A DNA stretch of 64,000 bases. Source: Halichondria panicea (lineage: Eukaryota; Porifera; Demospongiae; Suberitida; Halichondriidae). The DNA lies in NCBI RefSeq assembly GCF_963675165.1, contig NC_087378.1, forward strand, positions 7,865,273-7,929,272, written 5' to 3'. The notes under the pieces were generated by a model. It did no database searches and was not told the DNA's origin. It saw only the letters and a list, made by a program, of their open reading frames with translations. This document shows positions 1-13,025 of this stretch, piece by piece (the first letter of the stretch is position 1; every line of letters begins with the position of its first letter). The position numbers were made by a program, and so were the translations under genes.

Positions 1-22
1 TCACTCTCATCTTGTTACGCAG

Positions 23-256
23 GACATTGAAAAAGAGGCGAAGATTATTGAGCTCTTGCTGATGGGATTTGCTAATAGAATGGTCAATCCATCTAGCAAT
101 AAATATCGATATGAAAAGACCAACATCGCTGATGTCATTGGAGGGAAAGGAGTGAAATCATTTGAAGAAATTACTCACAAACATTTTAGTGGAACCCCTA
201 GTATTCAGAGGGCCATTGCTATTTCAGAAGATCCCGATGATAATTTTTTTTTATGA
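23..256 (+). CDS. 3' terminal exon of an upstream Death/ankyrin family gene (partial)
   Basis: An AG acceptor at 21-22 opens a frame starting DIEKEAKIIELLL and running to TGA at 254-256. It matches the last exon of the next gene (5687-5962): both contain a hydrophobic IELLLxGF stretch, a TNIADVIGG motif and a GVKS-EEITHK motif. The two tails diverge after EEITHK. This one ends in a short acidic segment (SEDPDD) and hydrophobic residues. The rest of the gene lies left of the window. No function can be assigned to the tail itself; family membership is inferred from the shared tail only. The stop is only 177 bases from the next start codon, so the array is very compact here. Confidence 0.7.
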   Translation, partial: DIEKEAKIIELLLMGFANRMVNPSSNKYRYEKTNIADVIGGKGVKSFEEITHKHFSGTPSIQRAIAISEDPDDNFFL

Positions 257-433
257 AATAGATCTACTGCTGTATAAGATATACATGAATGATGTATGGC
301 ATAAATACATACTATTGAGTTATTGTTATTCCACATCCGCATATCTTGTAGTGTTCCACCCCCTGGATACCAGCATGAGCTATCCGAAATCTCCACTGCA
401 TATATTAAAAGTTTAAGAGACTGATCCAGATCT

Positions 434-3400
434 ATGGAACCAGTAACCCAGGAGGATCTTTCAAGTGTGATCAATCTTGTAAAAGATCCTGTGCTACTTG
501 CACTTCAACTCCCAGGATTTGAAGATGAACGTATAGCTATTGTAAATTGGGAAAGGGATAGTAAGAATGATCGATATGAATTTGCTAGAGTCGTAGCTCG
601 GGTTTGGGTCCACAAGAAAAAAGAGAAAGCAACATGGGAAAACTTGATTAAAGCACTTCGATCGGAGTCTGTAGATGAATCAGTACTTGCTCAGGAAGTA
701 CAAGATCGCTTTGTCCTCCGAAGAGGCTCCACTACATCTACAAGGTCCTCACTTGCAAGTTCTTTTACGTCCTCATTTACTGGTTCTGTGTTTGGTAGCT
801 CTGGAAATGCAGGTATGAATGCATTATCATGCTGTGTGCATTAGTATACCTCTTTTAATTTTCAGATTCGCTCACTCTTGCTGATGCGGAGTTAGTGTCG
901 CACACTAAAGACTGTAATAAGACACGGATCATGCGGCAATTTTCAATGCTGACTACAAAAATTGCGAAACAACTCCAGTCTCTCAATGTCAGTGTCAAGG
1001 AAGCCCGAGATCACATGGACCCTTTAATTGATAGATCCCAAAACTTTTATTCAAGAACAAGCAGGTGTCGAAGGTTTAATGATCTTTTTCGACTAATGAG
1101 TGGCACACCCAAGTATGAACCGCTATGGACCTACGATCATTACAGTCTTGTTAAGGATCTCGTCACTTTGGTAGACGTTGACAAAGATTCTAAGGACGAA
1201 ATGAAGTCGTTAGTACAAGACTATATTTCTGATCTTAATGGATACAGGGTGACAAAAAAACTTGCTTCTATACTACCCTACCACTTGAGTCAAGAATATC
1301 CTGAGCTTGTACACTCAGGAGAATATGAGCAGGACTTTTGTAAAGATCTCGGAAAAAAGCTTGAGTGCCGCATAAGGATCACCAATGAATCATTACAATA
1401 CGTTGCAAATCTCTGGTCTGACATTCAAAAGGAATTCACTATTCCGTCTCTAACAGCGCTCCTCTATCAGATTACCCGTGGGTCTGTAATTATCACATGG
1501 CTAATTCAGCCAAGCTGGGCATGCTGCATACTGAGAGAAATACTCACTTCTGTCCCATTCTTTCAAGATCATCTTATAATGAAAGTGGTCCTCGATGAAG
1601 AATGTATTTATGATGAGCAGAGTGGGATTGCCGACAACCAGGTGAGAAAGCTAATTATAATTTTTATGATTATTATGGTGTTGTTCAGGTTATCTGCTCT
1701 CTGTGGTTGAAGGAAGCTAGCTTGAGCGGTCGAATTGCAAAATTTCAAGAAGCCTTTTCCCAGCCAGCAGTCAACATTAATTCAACCATAACCAACGTAA
1801 GCAATATCATGTGTATACGTGTGTGTTTGACTGTGTGTGTTTCAGGATGGAGCCACAGCTCTCACCATAGCCTCGCAGTGTGGTCATGTGGAACTAGTGG
1901 AGTTCCTCCTGAGCAATGGGGCTGACACCACTACTCAATTGGTATGTACGTATACCGTATTACTATAGACATAGAATTATTATGTGAATTTTGCAAGCGT
2001 TGACCACTTTGCAAAATTAAAATTAAAATCGCAAAACTTCACTGGTACTGGTAATGACACAATTCTTGCCAGAACGCAATAGTTAGATCACAAAGGGTCA
2101 CTGATTTGGCTATTTCGCAACATTTTTCCATCAGCAAATTGTGCTCAACAATTTTCCACTTACAGATCAATGGGCAAACAGCTCTACATCTTGCTGCAAG
2201 TGAAGGGTTCACTGATGTAGCTTCCTTACTACATAGAAAGAACAGTGAGCTAATGGGAATACTTGATGACGTAAGTTGTGTATGATAATGAAAGTGTACA
2301 CCTGGACTACAATGTACCAATACAGAACGACTACTCAGCTTTGATGGAGGCAGCTGCTCATGACCATGTTGATGTCATTCGTGTACTAGTGTCCCAGCAG
2401 GATGATCTAGGAGACACAGAAATCCCTACCTTGGTGAGTAGCTGCTACCTTTTACTAGTTTTCAAAAGTTTATCTTCAGAATGAGGCTTTCCATCTTGCT
2501 TTGATGAAAGGGCACGCTGACTCTGTTGAGATTCTTCAGAAACGCGGGGCTACCACTTTGAACACTGCTGAGGTTTGTGTATGCATAATTATAATAATGT
2601 ATATAACCATGGTAACAGGAGGGGGGAAATCCACTGGTGGTAGCGGCTGGTGCTGGGCACAAAGATGTACCTGATGAAGTGAAGAGTAAAGAAGACATCA
2701 GTGATGAACCTGTGAAAAGTACACCTTCCGCTAAAAAACAGAGTACTGGCATCGTGAGTATACTTAACTTTCATTGTGTATTCCATAACTTGCCATTAAT
2801 TTTTTCTTTAGCTATCCAAATTTGTTAGAAAAATCAAAGAAAAGAGCCTTTTTAAAAAGAAGGTTCGTGTTTTTAATTAATCAATTTTGTTTAATTTACA
2901 TCATCTCTATAATTATTATTATTTACAGACAATCTCGGATAAGTTACTGGCAGAATGTCGCAGTGAGACAGCTGACATTGAAGTGGTGAGAGGCTACCTG
3001 GAGCAAGAAGACTGTGACGCCAATATCAGAGATGTTGACGTATGTAATATGGTGTGTGTTATACTTATTTGTAATGTCTCTTCACTTTAGCGCCAGTGGA
3101 GTCCATTGATGTGGGCTCTTGATAAAAAACACTTTGAGATAACCAAACTGCTCCTGAAATACCACCCTCAAGTTCATATTCAGGACAAGGTGTGTAGCCA
3201 GACAAAATAATGTAAGCAGTATATACTTTTTGTACAGAAAGAGTGGTCTCCATTGGTGCTGGCCAGTAGAGCAGGAGACCTGGAGATAGTGCAGGGAATA
3301 GTGGCACTGGGAGCAGAGATTGACCTGCCCACAAATGTGAGTGAGACATTACCTGCATTGTGTGTTATGGTAGTAACTTTCTAACAGAGAAAATGGACTC

Positions 3401-5962
3401 CTCTGATGTGGGCTGCTCAAGAGGGTCATGCAGAGGTGGCTAGATTTCTACTGGACAAGGGAGCATTTGTGGATTTTCCTGATGAGGTATGAATAGTCAA
3501 ACACCACTGTCCCACCCCTATAGCTATCTTATTGTCTGCCACACAGAATGGGTGGACTCCAGTCATGCAAGCCAGTCGGGGAGGTCATGTGGATGTGATC
3601 AATATCTTGCTGGACCACAACGCTAAAGTCAACCATCAAACTGAAGTAAGACCACCTAATACTAGCTGTAGCTAACTATACACAATTACTTTCAGACAAC
3701 CTGGTGTGCTCTGATGGCGGCTGCTAAGAAAAAGCACAGTGATGCGGTGGACACACTTCTGGAGAGAGGAGCTCAAGTGGACATACAGAGATATGTAAGG
3801 ATCGATCAAAGAAATTATCTATTTTATTATACCCTTTACAGGATGGGTCCACCACACTGCATGTTGCAAGCTATTACAAAGGCAACTCTGCTGTCATGAA
3901 GACCTTATTCAAACATGGAGCAAATGTCGATCACCTAAATAAGGTAATTTGGGTGTTCATACTTTTTGTGGTACATGATTGATAAGCTACTGGTGCATGT
4001 CTATCAATCTACATTCCATGTACTGTTTGTGGTGATTCTAGTCAAGGTTTTGCCCCAAAAGTGGGTGGATATGCTGCCCCAAAAGTGGGTGGATGTGCTG
4101 CCCCAAAAGTGGGTGGATGTGCTGCCCCAAAAGTGGGTGGATATGCTACCCTATTTCTTGATAGTGTCAGGGAATTACTGCATATGCCCTATGAATGCAT
4201 TATAGGAATACAACCAGAGGAGGCGGGACATGCGTCATCGTCACGTGACAATGGAATGTGTGGCATACAATGTTTACGCTACGACCTTTAACCTCTTAGT
4301 GTAGCAATTGACCACCCTCGATTGCTCTCCATAGTAGCCCATGTACATTCTAGGTTTAATGGTGAATTTCAAGCTATTGAGCTGGGATCACTGACCCATA
4401 TGTTAGTACAGTACTATCTTTTCATAGTCGTAGCTAATTCAAATGACTGTGGGATCGCTGCTGTTTTGGCTCTTCAACTTTTCATGAACAAGTATTTGTT
4501 TTAAATCCTTGCGGTTAAATGTGGATTTTTAATTACTGAGGCGCATGTGATGTGTGTCCTACCTCTTGTGTGTGACAACCATAATCCTGTGTAGGATGGC
4601 ATGACTGCTCTGATGCTGGCCACTAACAAGGGTCACCTGGGTGTAGTGCAGGACCTCATCCAGGGAGGAGCAGACACTAACAAACAACACCCTGTAAGAT
4701 CTATCAATATTGAAAACAATTTGTTCATATCAATCGATCCTCACAGGAGACGGGATGGACTCCCATTTTCTTTGCTGCCAAAAGTGGGAAAATTGACATT
4801 TTCAAGGAATTACTTTATAATGGAGCAAGAACTGAAATCGAGGTATGTAGTGTGTAGTATTGTGTGTTTGTATAGATATAATGTGTTTCACTTCTAGGGA
4901 AGGAATGTGGTTGATGTTGCAAGCATGTTCAAACGTGGAAAAATGCTTTCTGAGCTCAAAACATTTGAGCAAGCACCACACAGAATTGTAAGCTAGCTAC
5001 TTGTATATACTTGTACTATATTCAGTCTATTTGCCCCCAGATCTCCAGTAGTGTGAACCCACCAAGTTTAGAGGCAGATGAGCCAACTCCAGTAGAACAA
5101 GAACCATCCATAACTGAACCAAAGGTTGAGATATCACCTGAGGAGGTCACTAAACCAGAGCAAAAGTTGGCTGAGGACTCCACAGAAGAGGTGATAATAG
5201 AGCCTCCACAGCTGCCTGACCCTGAGGCAGTGAAGCCTTCACTCTCCACCACTGAGGTTTGTGTGTTGTTGTTGTGTGGTGTGGGTGACTCTGTGAACTA
5301 GATAAGATTGGGCACCCTCACTACACTGTGTGAGTGGTTGTGTACATTGCCTAGTGGTTGGTCTTGTACCTCAAGTAGGTGTTAATCCAGTTATGGTTTC
5401 TGTGCAGGCTAAGAAGAAAGAAGTGCCTACTGTTGAAACTGTTGTGCAGGCTATAGCTAAGGAAAAAGAAGTGGCTGCTGTTGAAACTGTTGCGGAACAA
5501 GTAACGAAAGTATGTATCCCTCTGTAATGTAATGGAAACTAATGATTGTTTACCTTGTGTATTTCAGGAGATGTCTCAACTAAGTATAAAAACCATGAAG
5601 GAGCAAATCAAGAAGTCATCAGAAGCCAAGAAAGTAAGGGAATACATCCCATTTTGATATAGGTTTACTCTTATTTTGTTACACAGGACATTAAAAGGCA
5701 GGCAGAGATTATTGACCTGCTACTGAAAGGATTCGATCAAAGAATGGCAAACCCACGCAGCAACATGTATCAGTATAAGCAAACCAACATTGCTGATGTC
5801 ATTGGAGGAAGGAAAGGAGTGAAATCCTCTGAAGAGATTACTCACAAACTAAAGGCACCGGAAATTACTGAACCGCTTAGTGGAAGTATTACAACCACCA
5901 CCACCACCACTCAGAGTGGCTTCATTAGGGTAGACGCTGCCGATGAACTCTATATAATATAG
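434..5962 (+). CDS. Death-domain / ankyrin-repeat protein, about 1167 aa, 23 exons
   Basis: Exon 1 (434-812) encodes a Death-like domain at residues 10-95: conserved LALQLPG, W in KATWENLIKAL, and an acidic last helix. Exon 2 (866-1641) and exon 3 (1689-1796) encode the family's unnamed module, with LWTYDHYSLV and a strand SVIITWLIQPSWACCI. Ankyrin exons follow, mostly 93-108 bases and all phase 0: 1846-1941, 2166-2270, 2326-2433, 2480-2572, 2619-2753, 2929-3039, 3091-3189, 3238-3336, 3388-3486, 3547-3645, 3696-3794, 3842-3943, 4595-4693 and 4747-4842; a short linker exon, 2812-2862, lies between two of them. The tail is 4898-4987, a Pro/Glu-rich exon 5041-5256, 5408-5509, 5568-5633 and 5687-5962. 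The frame stays open throughout. Typical ankyrin cores (DGATALTIASQCGHVELVEF) are visible. Likely a cytosolic scaffold acting through Death-domain contacts (inferred). No membrane segment or ATPase motif was seen. Confidence 0.8.
4052..4147. repeat. 24-bp minisatellite, four copies
   Basis: Four near-perfect copies of a 24-base unit beginning GCCCCAAAAGTGGGTGGAT lie inside a 651-base intron (3944-4594), the longest intron of the 434-5962 gene. The unit length is a multiple of three and the repeat reads through as an open frame, but the flanks give no exon signals in phase with the ankyrin exons. It is best read as an intronic minisatellite. The rest of this intron shows nothing else recognisable. 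Confidence 0.85.
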
Positions 5963-6368
5963 TTAGCTGCATTGTTCAATTTACATTATTTTTGTGTGTC
6001 TGTTATAATAGATCTAGATCTACCACAACAATTTACAATTTTTTTTATTTTTTTTATTAGCATGCAGCTAAGGCCAAGCAAAATGATAATGATATTCATA
6101 TAAATTTAATTGAAAACACACCCCTAACTTCCTCAATAAGCGGAAGTGCATCTTTTTACTTAGTCATAATTATATTCATGACCAAAAAACCATACAAATT
6201 TATCCTTTGTGCCGTTAATTTGAGGTGACGTGATATTTAACTTTTTTGTAAAGCTGGCAATTTCCAAGCGCGAGGGCCTGGAAACTACAAATTGACTTTG
6301 CATGGCCTAATGATTGTAAGTTAGCACTATATCAGTACACCATAGATACTAGTATCTATGAGTACACT
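5963..6368. other. Spacer between two Death/ankyrin genes, with a 20-bp palindrome before the next ATG
   Basis: This AT-rich 406-base spacer must hold the terminator of the upstream gene and the promoter of the downstream one. A perfect 20-base palindrome (CATAGATACTAGTATCTATG) lies at 6341-6360, eight bases before the ATG at 6369. Long T runs occur near 6042-6058. No canonical AATAAA was noted immediately after the 5962 stop. Confidence 0.5.
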
Positions 6369-9300
6369 ATGGCTGATGCGAGTGCTACGCCTATAATAAT
6401 AAACACTACATCTAAGAATGGACCAGAGCCCTGTAACGAGAAGAATTTTCTGAATGCCATTGCTGATCTAAAAGTGGAGAAAGTCCGTGATCTTGCCCTG
6501 CAGCTTGGTGTTGGTACACCTCACTTGAATGACATTCAGAGCACAGACAAGGAGGAGAGGAAGATGAAACTGACTCAAGTGTTATTCACACAGAAACGAC
6601 CTACCTGGGAGACAATCATAGATGCTCTGGAATCAGAATGCATGAATGAGAATCACATTGTCCGAAAAATTAAGCGATATTATTTTCTCAAACGCACTTC
6701 CATTGATATTGATAGGCCAAAGTCACCACTAACACCACTTTCTCTGAAACCGTTTCAAGGTTCGCTACATGAATAATAATAAATACTACAAATTTACTAC
6801 ACCAGTATTAAAGTACATGTATGACATGTTGGGGTTCTTCTTTTAATAGATGAAGATTTCCCTGAATGTGAAGAGAAGGATGTTCTCAATGCTATTACTA
6901 GGCTTGATGATAAGAAGGTGTCAAGCTTAGCAGTCCAGCTAGGTATTGAAAAGCCTCAATTAGACGACATTAGGAGCTGCTCTACAGAAACCAGGAAGTC
7001 CAAATTGGCGGAACTGTGGTTTAGGCACGCTAAAGACAAGCCCCCAACTTGGGCATCTTTGTTGAATGCATTGAAGGCTCCCAGTATGCAAGAGGATCGG
7101 TTAGCTGACTATATCCGAAAGAAATATGTTGAGAGAGAAGTAATTTCCATGAACACAGACAACGAGGATTCTGTTCAATTCCCCCAGCAGCAACTACAAG
7201 GTAAGTTGTTATTTAAGGAAGGAGTGGCACTCTACCTCTATCAATATTTTGTTTTGATGCAGGTCGACCAATAATTGAACTGCAAGATACAGCAGCTGCT
7301 GATGAACCCACACCAATGGAAACTGCAGGTAATACTGTGGTACAATTCCAGAATATCCTTTTTATCAACTGTATTTTTCTTAGGCTCTGCTCCCGTTGTA
7401 GATATCTCTGAGCTCAAAGAAGAAGTAGAAATGTGTGCCAAAAAACAGAATAGAGCACAAATCAAGGAGTCATTTGATAAACTACTCAATAAAATTGCCA
7501 ATGAATTAAAGAGTTACAATATTCGTCTTAGTGAAGTTAAAGATCATGTCCAGAAGTTTATTGATAGTCGCCCTAGTTTTCTCCGCACCAAGAATTGTCG
7601 CCGAATACAAATCAACAATCTCTTTAATGAAATTAGCAAGAGTAAGTTGTGGAGTTTCGACAATTATGGTCTTGTTCAACATGTCACTGGCATCGAAGCG
7701 GCTAATCCATCAAAAGCCAGCATGCGTACTTGGTTACAAAAATACAAGAAGGAGTATAATGCATATTGTGTTTCAGAAAAGCTAGCTGTAATCATTCCGT
7801 ATCATTTTGAAGGAGGGTTTGACAACGATTTAGATCGATATCCTACTCATCTCAAACAAGAGCTCATAATACATGTTGAAGCTAGGACTATTGATGATGA
7901 CTCACTGAAATACATTGATGATCTATCGGAAGTGATCCTAGAGACTTTCAAGATCCCATCACTAACAGCTCTACTAAAAAGCATCATAAAAAAGTGCTTG
8001 ATAATCACATGGCTAATAGAACCGAGTTGGGCTTGCTGCATACTGAGTGAAATATTTGGTTCAGTTTCATTCTTCACAAAATACTTGATAACCAAAGTGT
8101 TGCTTGGAGATGTTTGTATTTACGATGAGCAGAGTGGAATTGCGGACAACCAAGTAAGTATTCTTATTTCAGCCCTTATGACATGCAGTGACATTTTCTC
8201 TTAGGTTTTATGTATTTTGTGGCTAAGGCAGGCAAGCTTGAGTGGTCGAATTCAAAAATTTCAGGAAGTACTTGCTCAGCCTATGATGGACATGAATACA
8301 GTCCTCTCTTCCGTAAGTGATTAGTAGTATAGCTGGATACAGGACGTAATCACTGCATGTCCTCTCATGTCCAGGATGGAGCCACACCTCTCACCATTAC
8401 CTCGATGTGTGGTCATGTGGAACTAGTGGAGTTCCTCCTGAGCAATGGGGCTGACTCAAGTGTTAAAATGGTTTGTTTTAGCTATAATTATATCATGTCT
8501 ATAGAGTTTCCAATGTACAAGTACGGTGGAACTGTGTACTTGAATCATATGGTTTTATTTGCTTACTTGTAGGCCAATGGACAAACAGTGCTGCACCTGG
8601 CCGCACTTGAGGACTACCCAGATGTGGTGGAATTACTTCACACACACAACCCTGAGCTAGCTGGAGAACGTGATCAGGTAAGCCAATAATATATATGTTA
8701 TACACTCGTATGGTTTCTCTTCTCCTCAACAGAATGACTACTCAGCTTTGATGGAGGCAGCTGCTCATGACCATGTTGATGTCATTCGTGTGCTAGTGTC
8801 CCAGCAGGATGATCTAGGAGACACAGAAATCCCTACCTTGGTGAGTAGCTACTACCTTTTACTATTTTTCAAACATTTACATGCAGAATGAGGCTTTCCT
8901 TCTTGCTTTGATGAAAGGACACACTGACTCTGTCAAGATTCTTCACAAACGCAGGGCCACCACTTTGAACACTGCTGAGGTTTGTGTGTGCATATATGTA
9001 TATAGATAATAACCATGGTAACAGGAGGGGGAAAGTCCACTGGTAGTAGCAGCTGGTGCCGGGCACACTCAAGTTGTGGAATATTTCCTCGAAATTGACC
9101 AAGAAATGAATCCTGATACTCTAAATTTTGTGAGTTCTCAGAATTAATTTATCATGATCTTGTGTTGATATTACACTATGACCACAGGAGGAAAAGTCAA
9201 CTGCTCTCTTCTTGGCCATAAAATTTGGACACTTTGAAATTGTTGACAGACTCTTACGGAGTAAAGAGATTATCGACAGTGAAGATGTAAGTTGTGCGTA

Positions 9301-12300
9301 GTACGTACTATTGTCTTAATTCAACTGTGTATCTGTGTTCCAATAGAGTGATGGAATGACTCCTCTTGTGTTGGCTGTCTTGAAGCAGTCCCCAAAGTTA
9401 CTAGAAATGCTTATGACAGCTGGAGCAGACCCCAACCTAGCCAACAAAGTACGCCCAGTGAATATTTTGAGAGTACTAGAGTTGAGTCTGTTACTATAAT
9501 AATAGTGATCCAATTTCAACAAGCTTGTATACTTAATGGAATGGGCCATCATAATAAACCATGGCTATTCTATAATAGCCATGGTTTCAAGTCCAAAAAT
9601 AGACTTTAAGTATCTAAGCTTTCACATAATCATAAAATTAATGTGTTTGAACCAACGGAACTGCCGTTCAAAGATGTCCCCTCCACTTTATATACGTGCC
9701 ATCATAATGTGTGGTATGTGCAGGATGGCATGACACCGCTGATGCTAGCTGCTGAGGCTGGACAGGTAGACAGTGTGAAACTACTGGTGGAGAAAGATGC
9801 AGAGGTCACTCTACCACATGAGGTAACCATACGTACTAGCAATAAAGTCTATTATATGGAACACTCTTGGTTTAGATGAGTGGTAAAACAGCTCTCCACT
9901 TTGCCTCTGAGAATGGTCACACTGACGTGGTGGAGCTCTTGGCTCTGCCAGAGCACCAAGCCTTGGCCATCAAAGACAACGTAAGAGAAACTTGAAAACT
10001 AAAGTTGTCTTATATTATTCTATAGAACGATAAGACTGCTCTAGACTTGGCCAAGAATAGTGAAATAAAAACAATCCTGAAAAGGGAATGGCCATTTTGG
10101 AAGGTGGGACATGTGCACTCGATTATTGGTTCGATTAATGCTGCTTCTTTACACAGAGAGTTTTGGAGACTGCCAAAAAGCCTTTTCAATCAATACGAAA
10201 GTACAATCTTGACTCGAACCTGGTATGAAGTGATCTTCTGCATGTAACTGTTCACTAACTTGTCCATGCACAGATAACTGCTTGCAAGAGAGGAGATGTT
10301 GAGCAAGTGAAACTTTGCCTTCAAAAGAAAGCTAATGTTGATGCACTGGACATAGTACGTTTCCTCACTACATAGTCGACGGGAACTTTAACTCATTGTA
10401 TGCATGTGCTTGTGTTAGCCTGTATAACTAATGTGTACTTTGAACCCATGTACAGCTGCGTTGGACGGGGCTGATGAGGGCAGCTCACAATGGACACGAT
10501 GAAGTGGTCAAGTTAATGCTTGAGCATGGAGCCAACCCCGACAGCAAAGATATAGTAATGTCTAATGAAGCTATGCTTGGCTTTGTTACTTCATATCGTG
10601 TACCAATTCAGGGTGGCTGGACTGCCTTGATACTTGCTAGTCGAAAGGGCTACTTTAAAGTTGTCAGACATCTAGTGGACCATGGTGCAGATGTGTCCCT
10701 TTCAAACTGGGTGAGACTTTGAAACTATAGACTCAACACAACTGTACTGAGTTTCAAACCATGTATAAGTCTGTAATCGGTACAATGTGACAGAGTATAC
10801 TTTCTCCTAACATGCGTTCTCCCCCACACACACATAGCAAGGATGGACAGCGCTCATGTGGGCAGCACAGAGTATTGGCAAACAAAACAAGACGAAAGAA
10901 GCTCTACTGAACAGAATCGAGACTGCCAAGATTATTCTGGAGAAAGACGCCGCTAGTGTTGTTGACAAAAGAGCTAATGTGAGTTTACAATTGCATTTGC
11001 ATTTAGATTGTCTACACAGCATACACATTCACTTTCACTAGCTATTATAGCGATATCACCAGTTGTGGCAAAAGTAAACTAACTATGATTTATATAATTT
11101 GCAGGATCAATGGACACCACTGATGCAAGCCTGTCAGGACGGCAACACTGGTTTGGTTGAACTCCTTGTAGAGAAGGGAGCCAACACAGAGCTCTTCAAT
11201 CCGGTAAGCTTATACGGGTATAATGCATTGTTTGCAAGCATGGAAAACTATACTTATGCTGAAATATGAACTGCAGAAAAACTGGACCCCATTGATGATT
11301 GCTACCACAAAAGACAGAACCGATGTGGTGAAAGCCCTTGTCGAAAGAGGAGCTAAAGGGGAACACAGAAATGACAAAGTATACAAAAAGCAACTGTGTC
11401 TGTATGTATGTATGTACGGATTGTATCAATAAGGTCTTAAGATGTGTACATGTAATATAAATAGTGAACATGCACCAATGTACATAATTTTGTTATAAGT
11501 ACAAAGTCATAACTATTTCGTTCATTATCCAGGAGGGTCACGGAATGTCTGCTCTCCACGTTGCCTGTGTGAAGGGACGTGATGAGTGTCTGAGAATCAT
11601 GGTAGAACCTGCCCCTGGGGCAAAGTGTCAGGTGGACCTGGAGATCAAAGATAAGGTAACATGGTTCACTTTATCCTCTTCCCCTCACTTTTAAAAGCAA
11701 AAGCGGAAATGCTATTTTTTAAGTGTAGAATAGCGTACAGAACCTGTGTATACTGTTTATTAATGTCACTATAATTATAGTGAATGTACAGGTGAAAAGG
11801 GTTGGCTATTGTTAATATTACGTGGTCACTAATTGGCTGAGACATGTTACTAATGCTGGGCTATTCATTAACTACATGTATACCGTATAATATACACCTG
11901 AGAGCCCCCATAAATACACAGCTGCACATGTAATGTTAATTGTATTACATGCAGTGGGGAATGACTCCATTAATGATGGCTACTAAAAACGGGAATGAGA
12001 AATGTATCGAGATATTGGTGGAAAATGGGGCAGACGTGAACACAAAATCAAAACAGGTGATTAAACTACAAGCATTTTGTTGTATACTGGCTTTGAGTGT
12101 TTTCACTTTCAGTATGCCGGATGGTCACCACTGTTCTTTGCAATCAAAGAGGGGCACCTGAAGATAGCCAAGCTTCTGTTGGCTAACAAAGCTAGCATGA
12201 CAACCAAAGATCAGGTCAGCCGGCCATTATAACACAAAATATTATAGTGTGACTTTCTTTGTTTCTCTAGTATGAGCAAACACCTCTAGGATTCGCTTTT

Positions 12301-12811
12301 AGCCACAAGAAAGATATCTACCAAAGCCTGATAAGCTTCCTTCAAGGGAAACCTCAGGTATGTTGTTGTGTCACTATGTATCCTTATCAATACACCACAA
12401 CTCTTCTCTGCAGGAATTGAAGGCCATCAGAGCCACTGGGGAAGCTACCACCATCAAGACCTCCACTCCCCACACACAAGCTACATCACTCAGTCCCACC
12501 CTGGATACACCCATACAGCTGGTACAGGGTGAGGGAACTGATGCAGCTCCCCCCTCTACAGCAGCACAGACTGAAGTGCCTGGGGCTACTGAAACTGACA
12601 CTACACCTGCTCAGTTAGACCAACTGATACAACAGGTGAGCATTCGTTGGGTGTTTAGTGGATGTTTTAAGAGTGTGTGAATTTCTCACTGCAGGCAAAG
12701 AGTTCTGCTAGGAGTGCAGTGAGCACGAACATGAAGGACATTGAGCGCAAGCACAGGAACTACATGACCCAAGCAATGCAGTCAGGAAGAACAGCTGCTA
12801 GTGCTGCATAG
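6369..12811 (+). CDS. Tandem Death-domain / ankyrin-repeat protein, about 1371 aa, 28 exons
   Basis: Exon 1 (6369-6759) and exon 2 (6850-7200) each encode one Death-like domain, with matching motifs VRDLALQLGVGTPHLNDI / PTWETIIDAL and VSSLAVQLGIEKPQLDDI / PTWASLLNAL. After linker exon 7263-7328, exons 7384-8153 and 8205-8312 carry the unnamed module (LWSFDNYGLVQ; ITWLIEPSWACCIL). Ankyrin exons are 8375-8470, 8573-8677, 8733-8840, 8887-8979, 9025-9129, 9188-9286, 9347-9448, 9724-9822, 9876-9980, 10026-10103, 10157-10222, 10274-10354, 10456-10554, 10612-10710, 10838-10978, 11105-11203, 11277-11378, 11533-11655, 11955-12056, 12113-12214 and 12271-12357. The tail is a Thr/Pro-rich exon 12414-12635 and a basic exon 12695-12811. 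Junctions after exon 4 are phase 0. The whole frame is open. Its 3' half is almost duplicated in the next gene. Confidence 0.82.
9536..9680. mobile_element. Remnant of a fold-back element in an ankyrin intron
   Basis: The intron 9449-9723 contains a short palindrome (CCATGGCTATT...AATAGCCATGG) followed by sequence with ATAAAATTAATGTG and CAACGGAA. These resemble one arm of the longer fold-back elements at 42919-43235 and 47184-47471. A sister copy sits at the paralogous intron near 16048-16215, so the insertion predates the duplication of these ankyrin exons. Confidence 0.5.
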
Positions 12812-13025
12812 CTTTAAAAACTTCAAGAATTATTTTGTTTGTATAATAATTGTGATAAGACTTTGTGTTACCTAGTTACCAGCCCCTCCCCCTTTTTTAG
12901 TTGAAGACAAGTTCTCCAGTCCTCTTTGATAAATATAATCGAGGAGCTACTTTTACAAGTAAGTATAAATTTGTAGGCAATGCATGTACATAACTTGCTG
13001 CTGGGTTACATCTACTATTCTCCAG
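12812..13025. other. Short spacer / 5' UTR intron
   Basis: About 214 bases separate the stop of the upstream gene from the next start. A good donor (GTAAGTATA) at about 12960 and an acceptor at 13024-13025 just before ATG suggest a 5' UTR intron. The 21349 gene has the same arrangement (GTAAGTAC near 21300, CTCCAG at 21341-21346). Confidence 0.45.

Noticed and set aside
4052-4147. Repeat as coding WVDMLPQK units
   Set aside because: The frame is open because the unit is 24 bases, but no acceptor/donor pair joins it in phase to the ankyrin exons.
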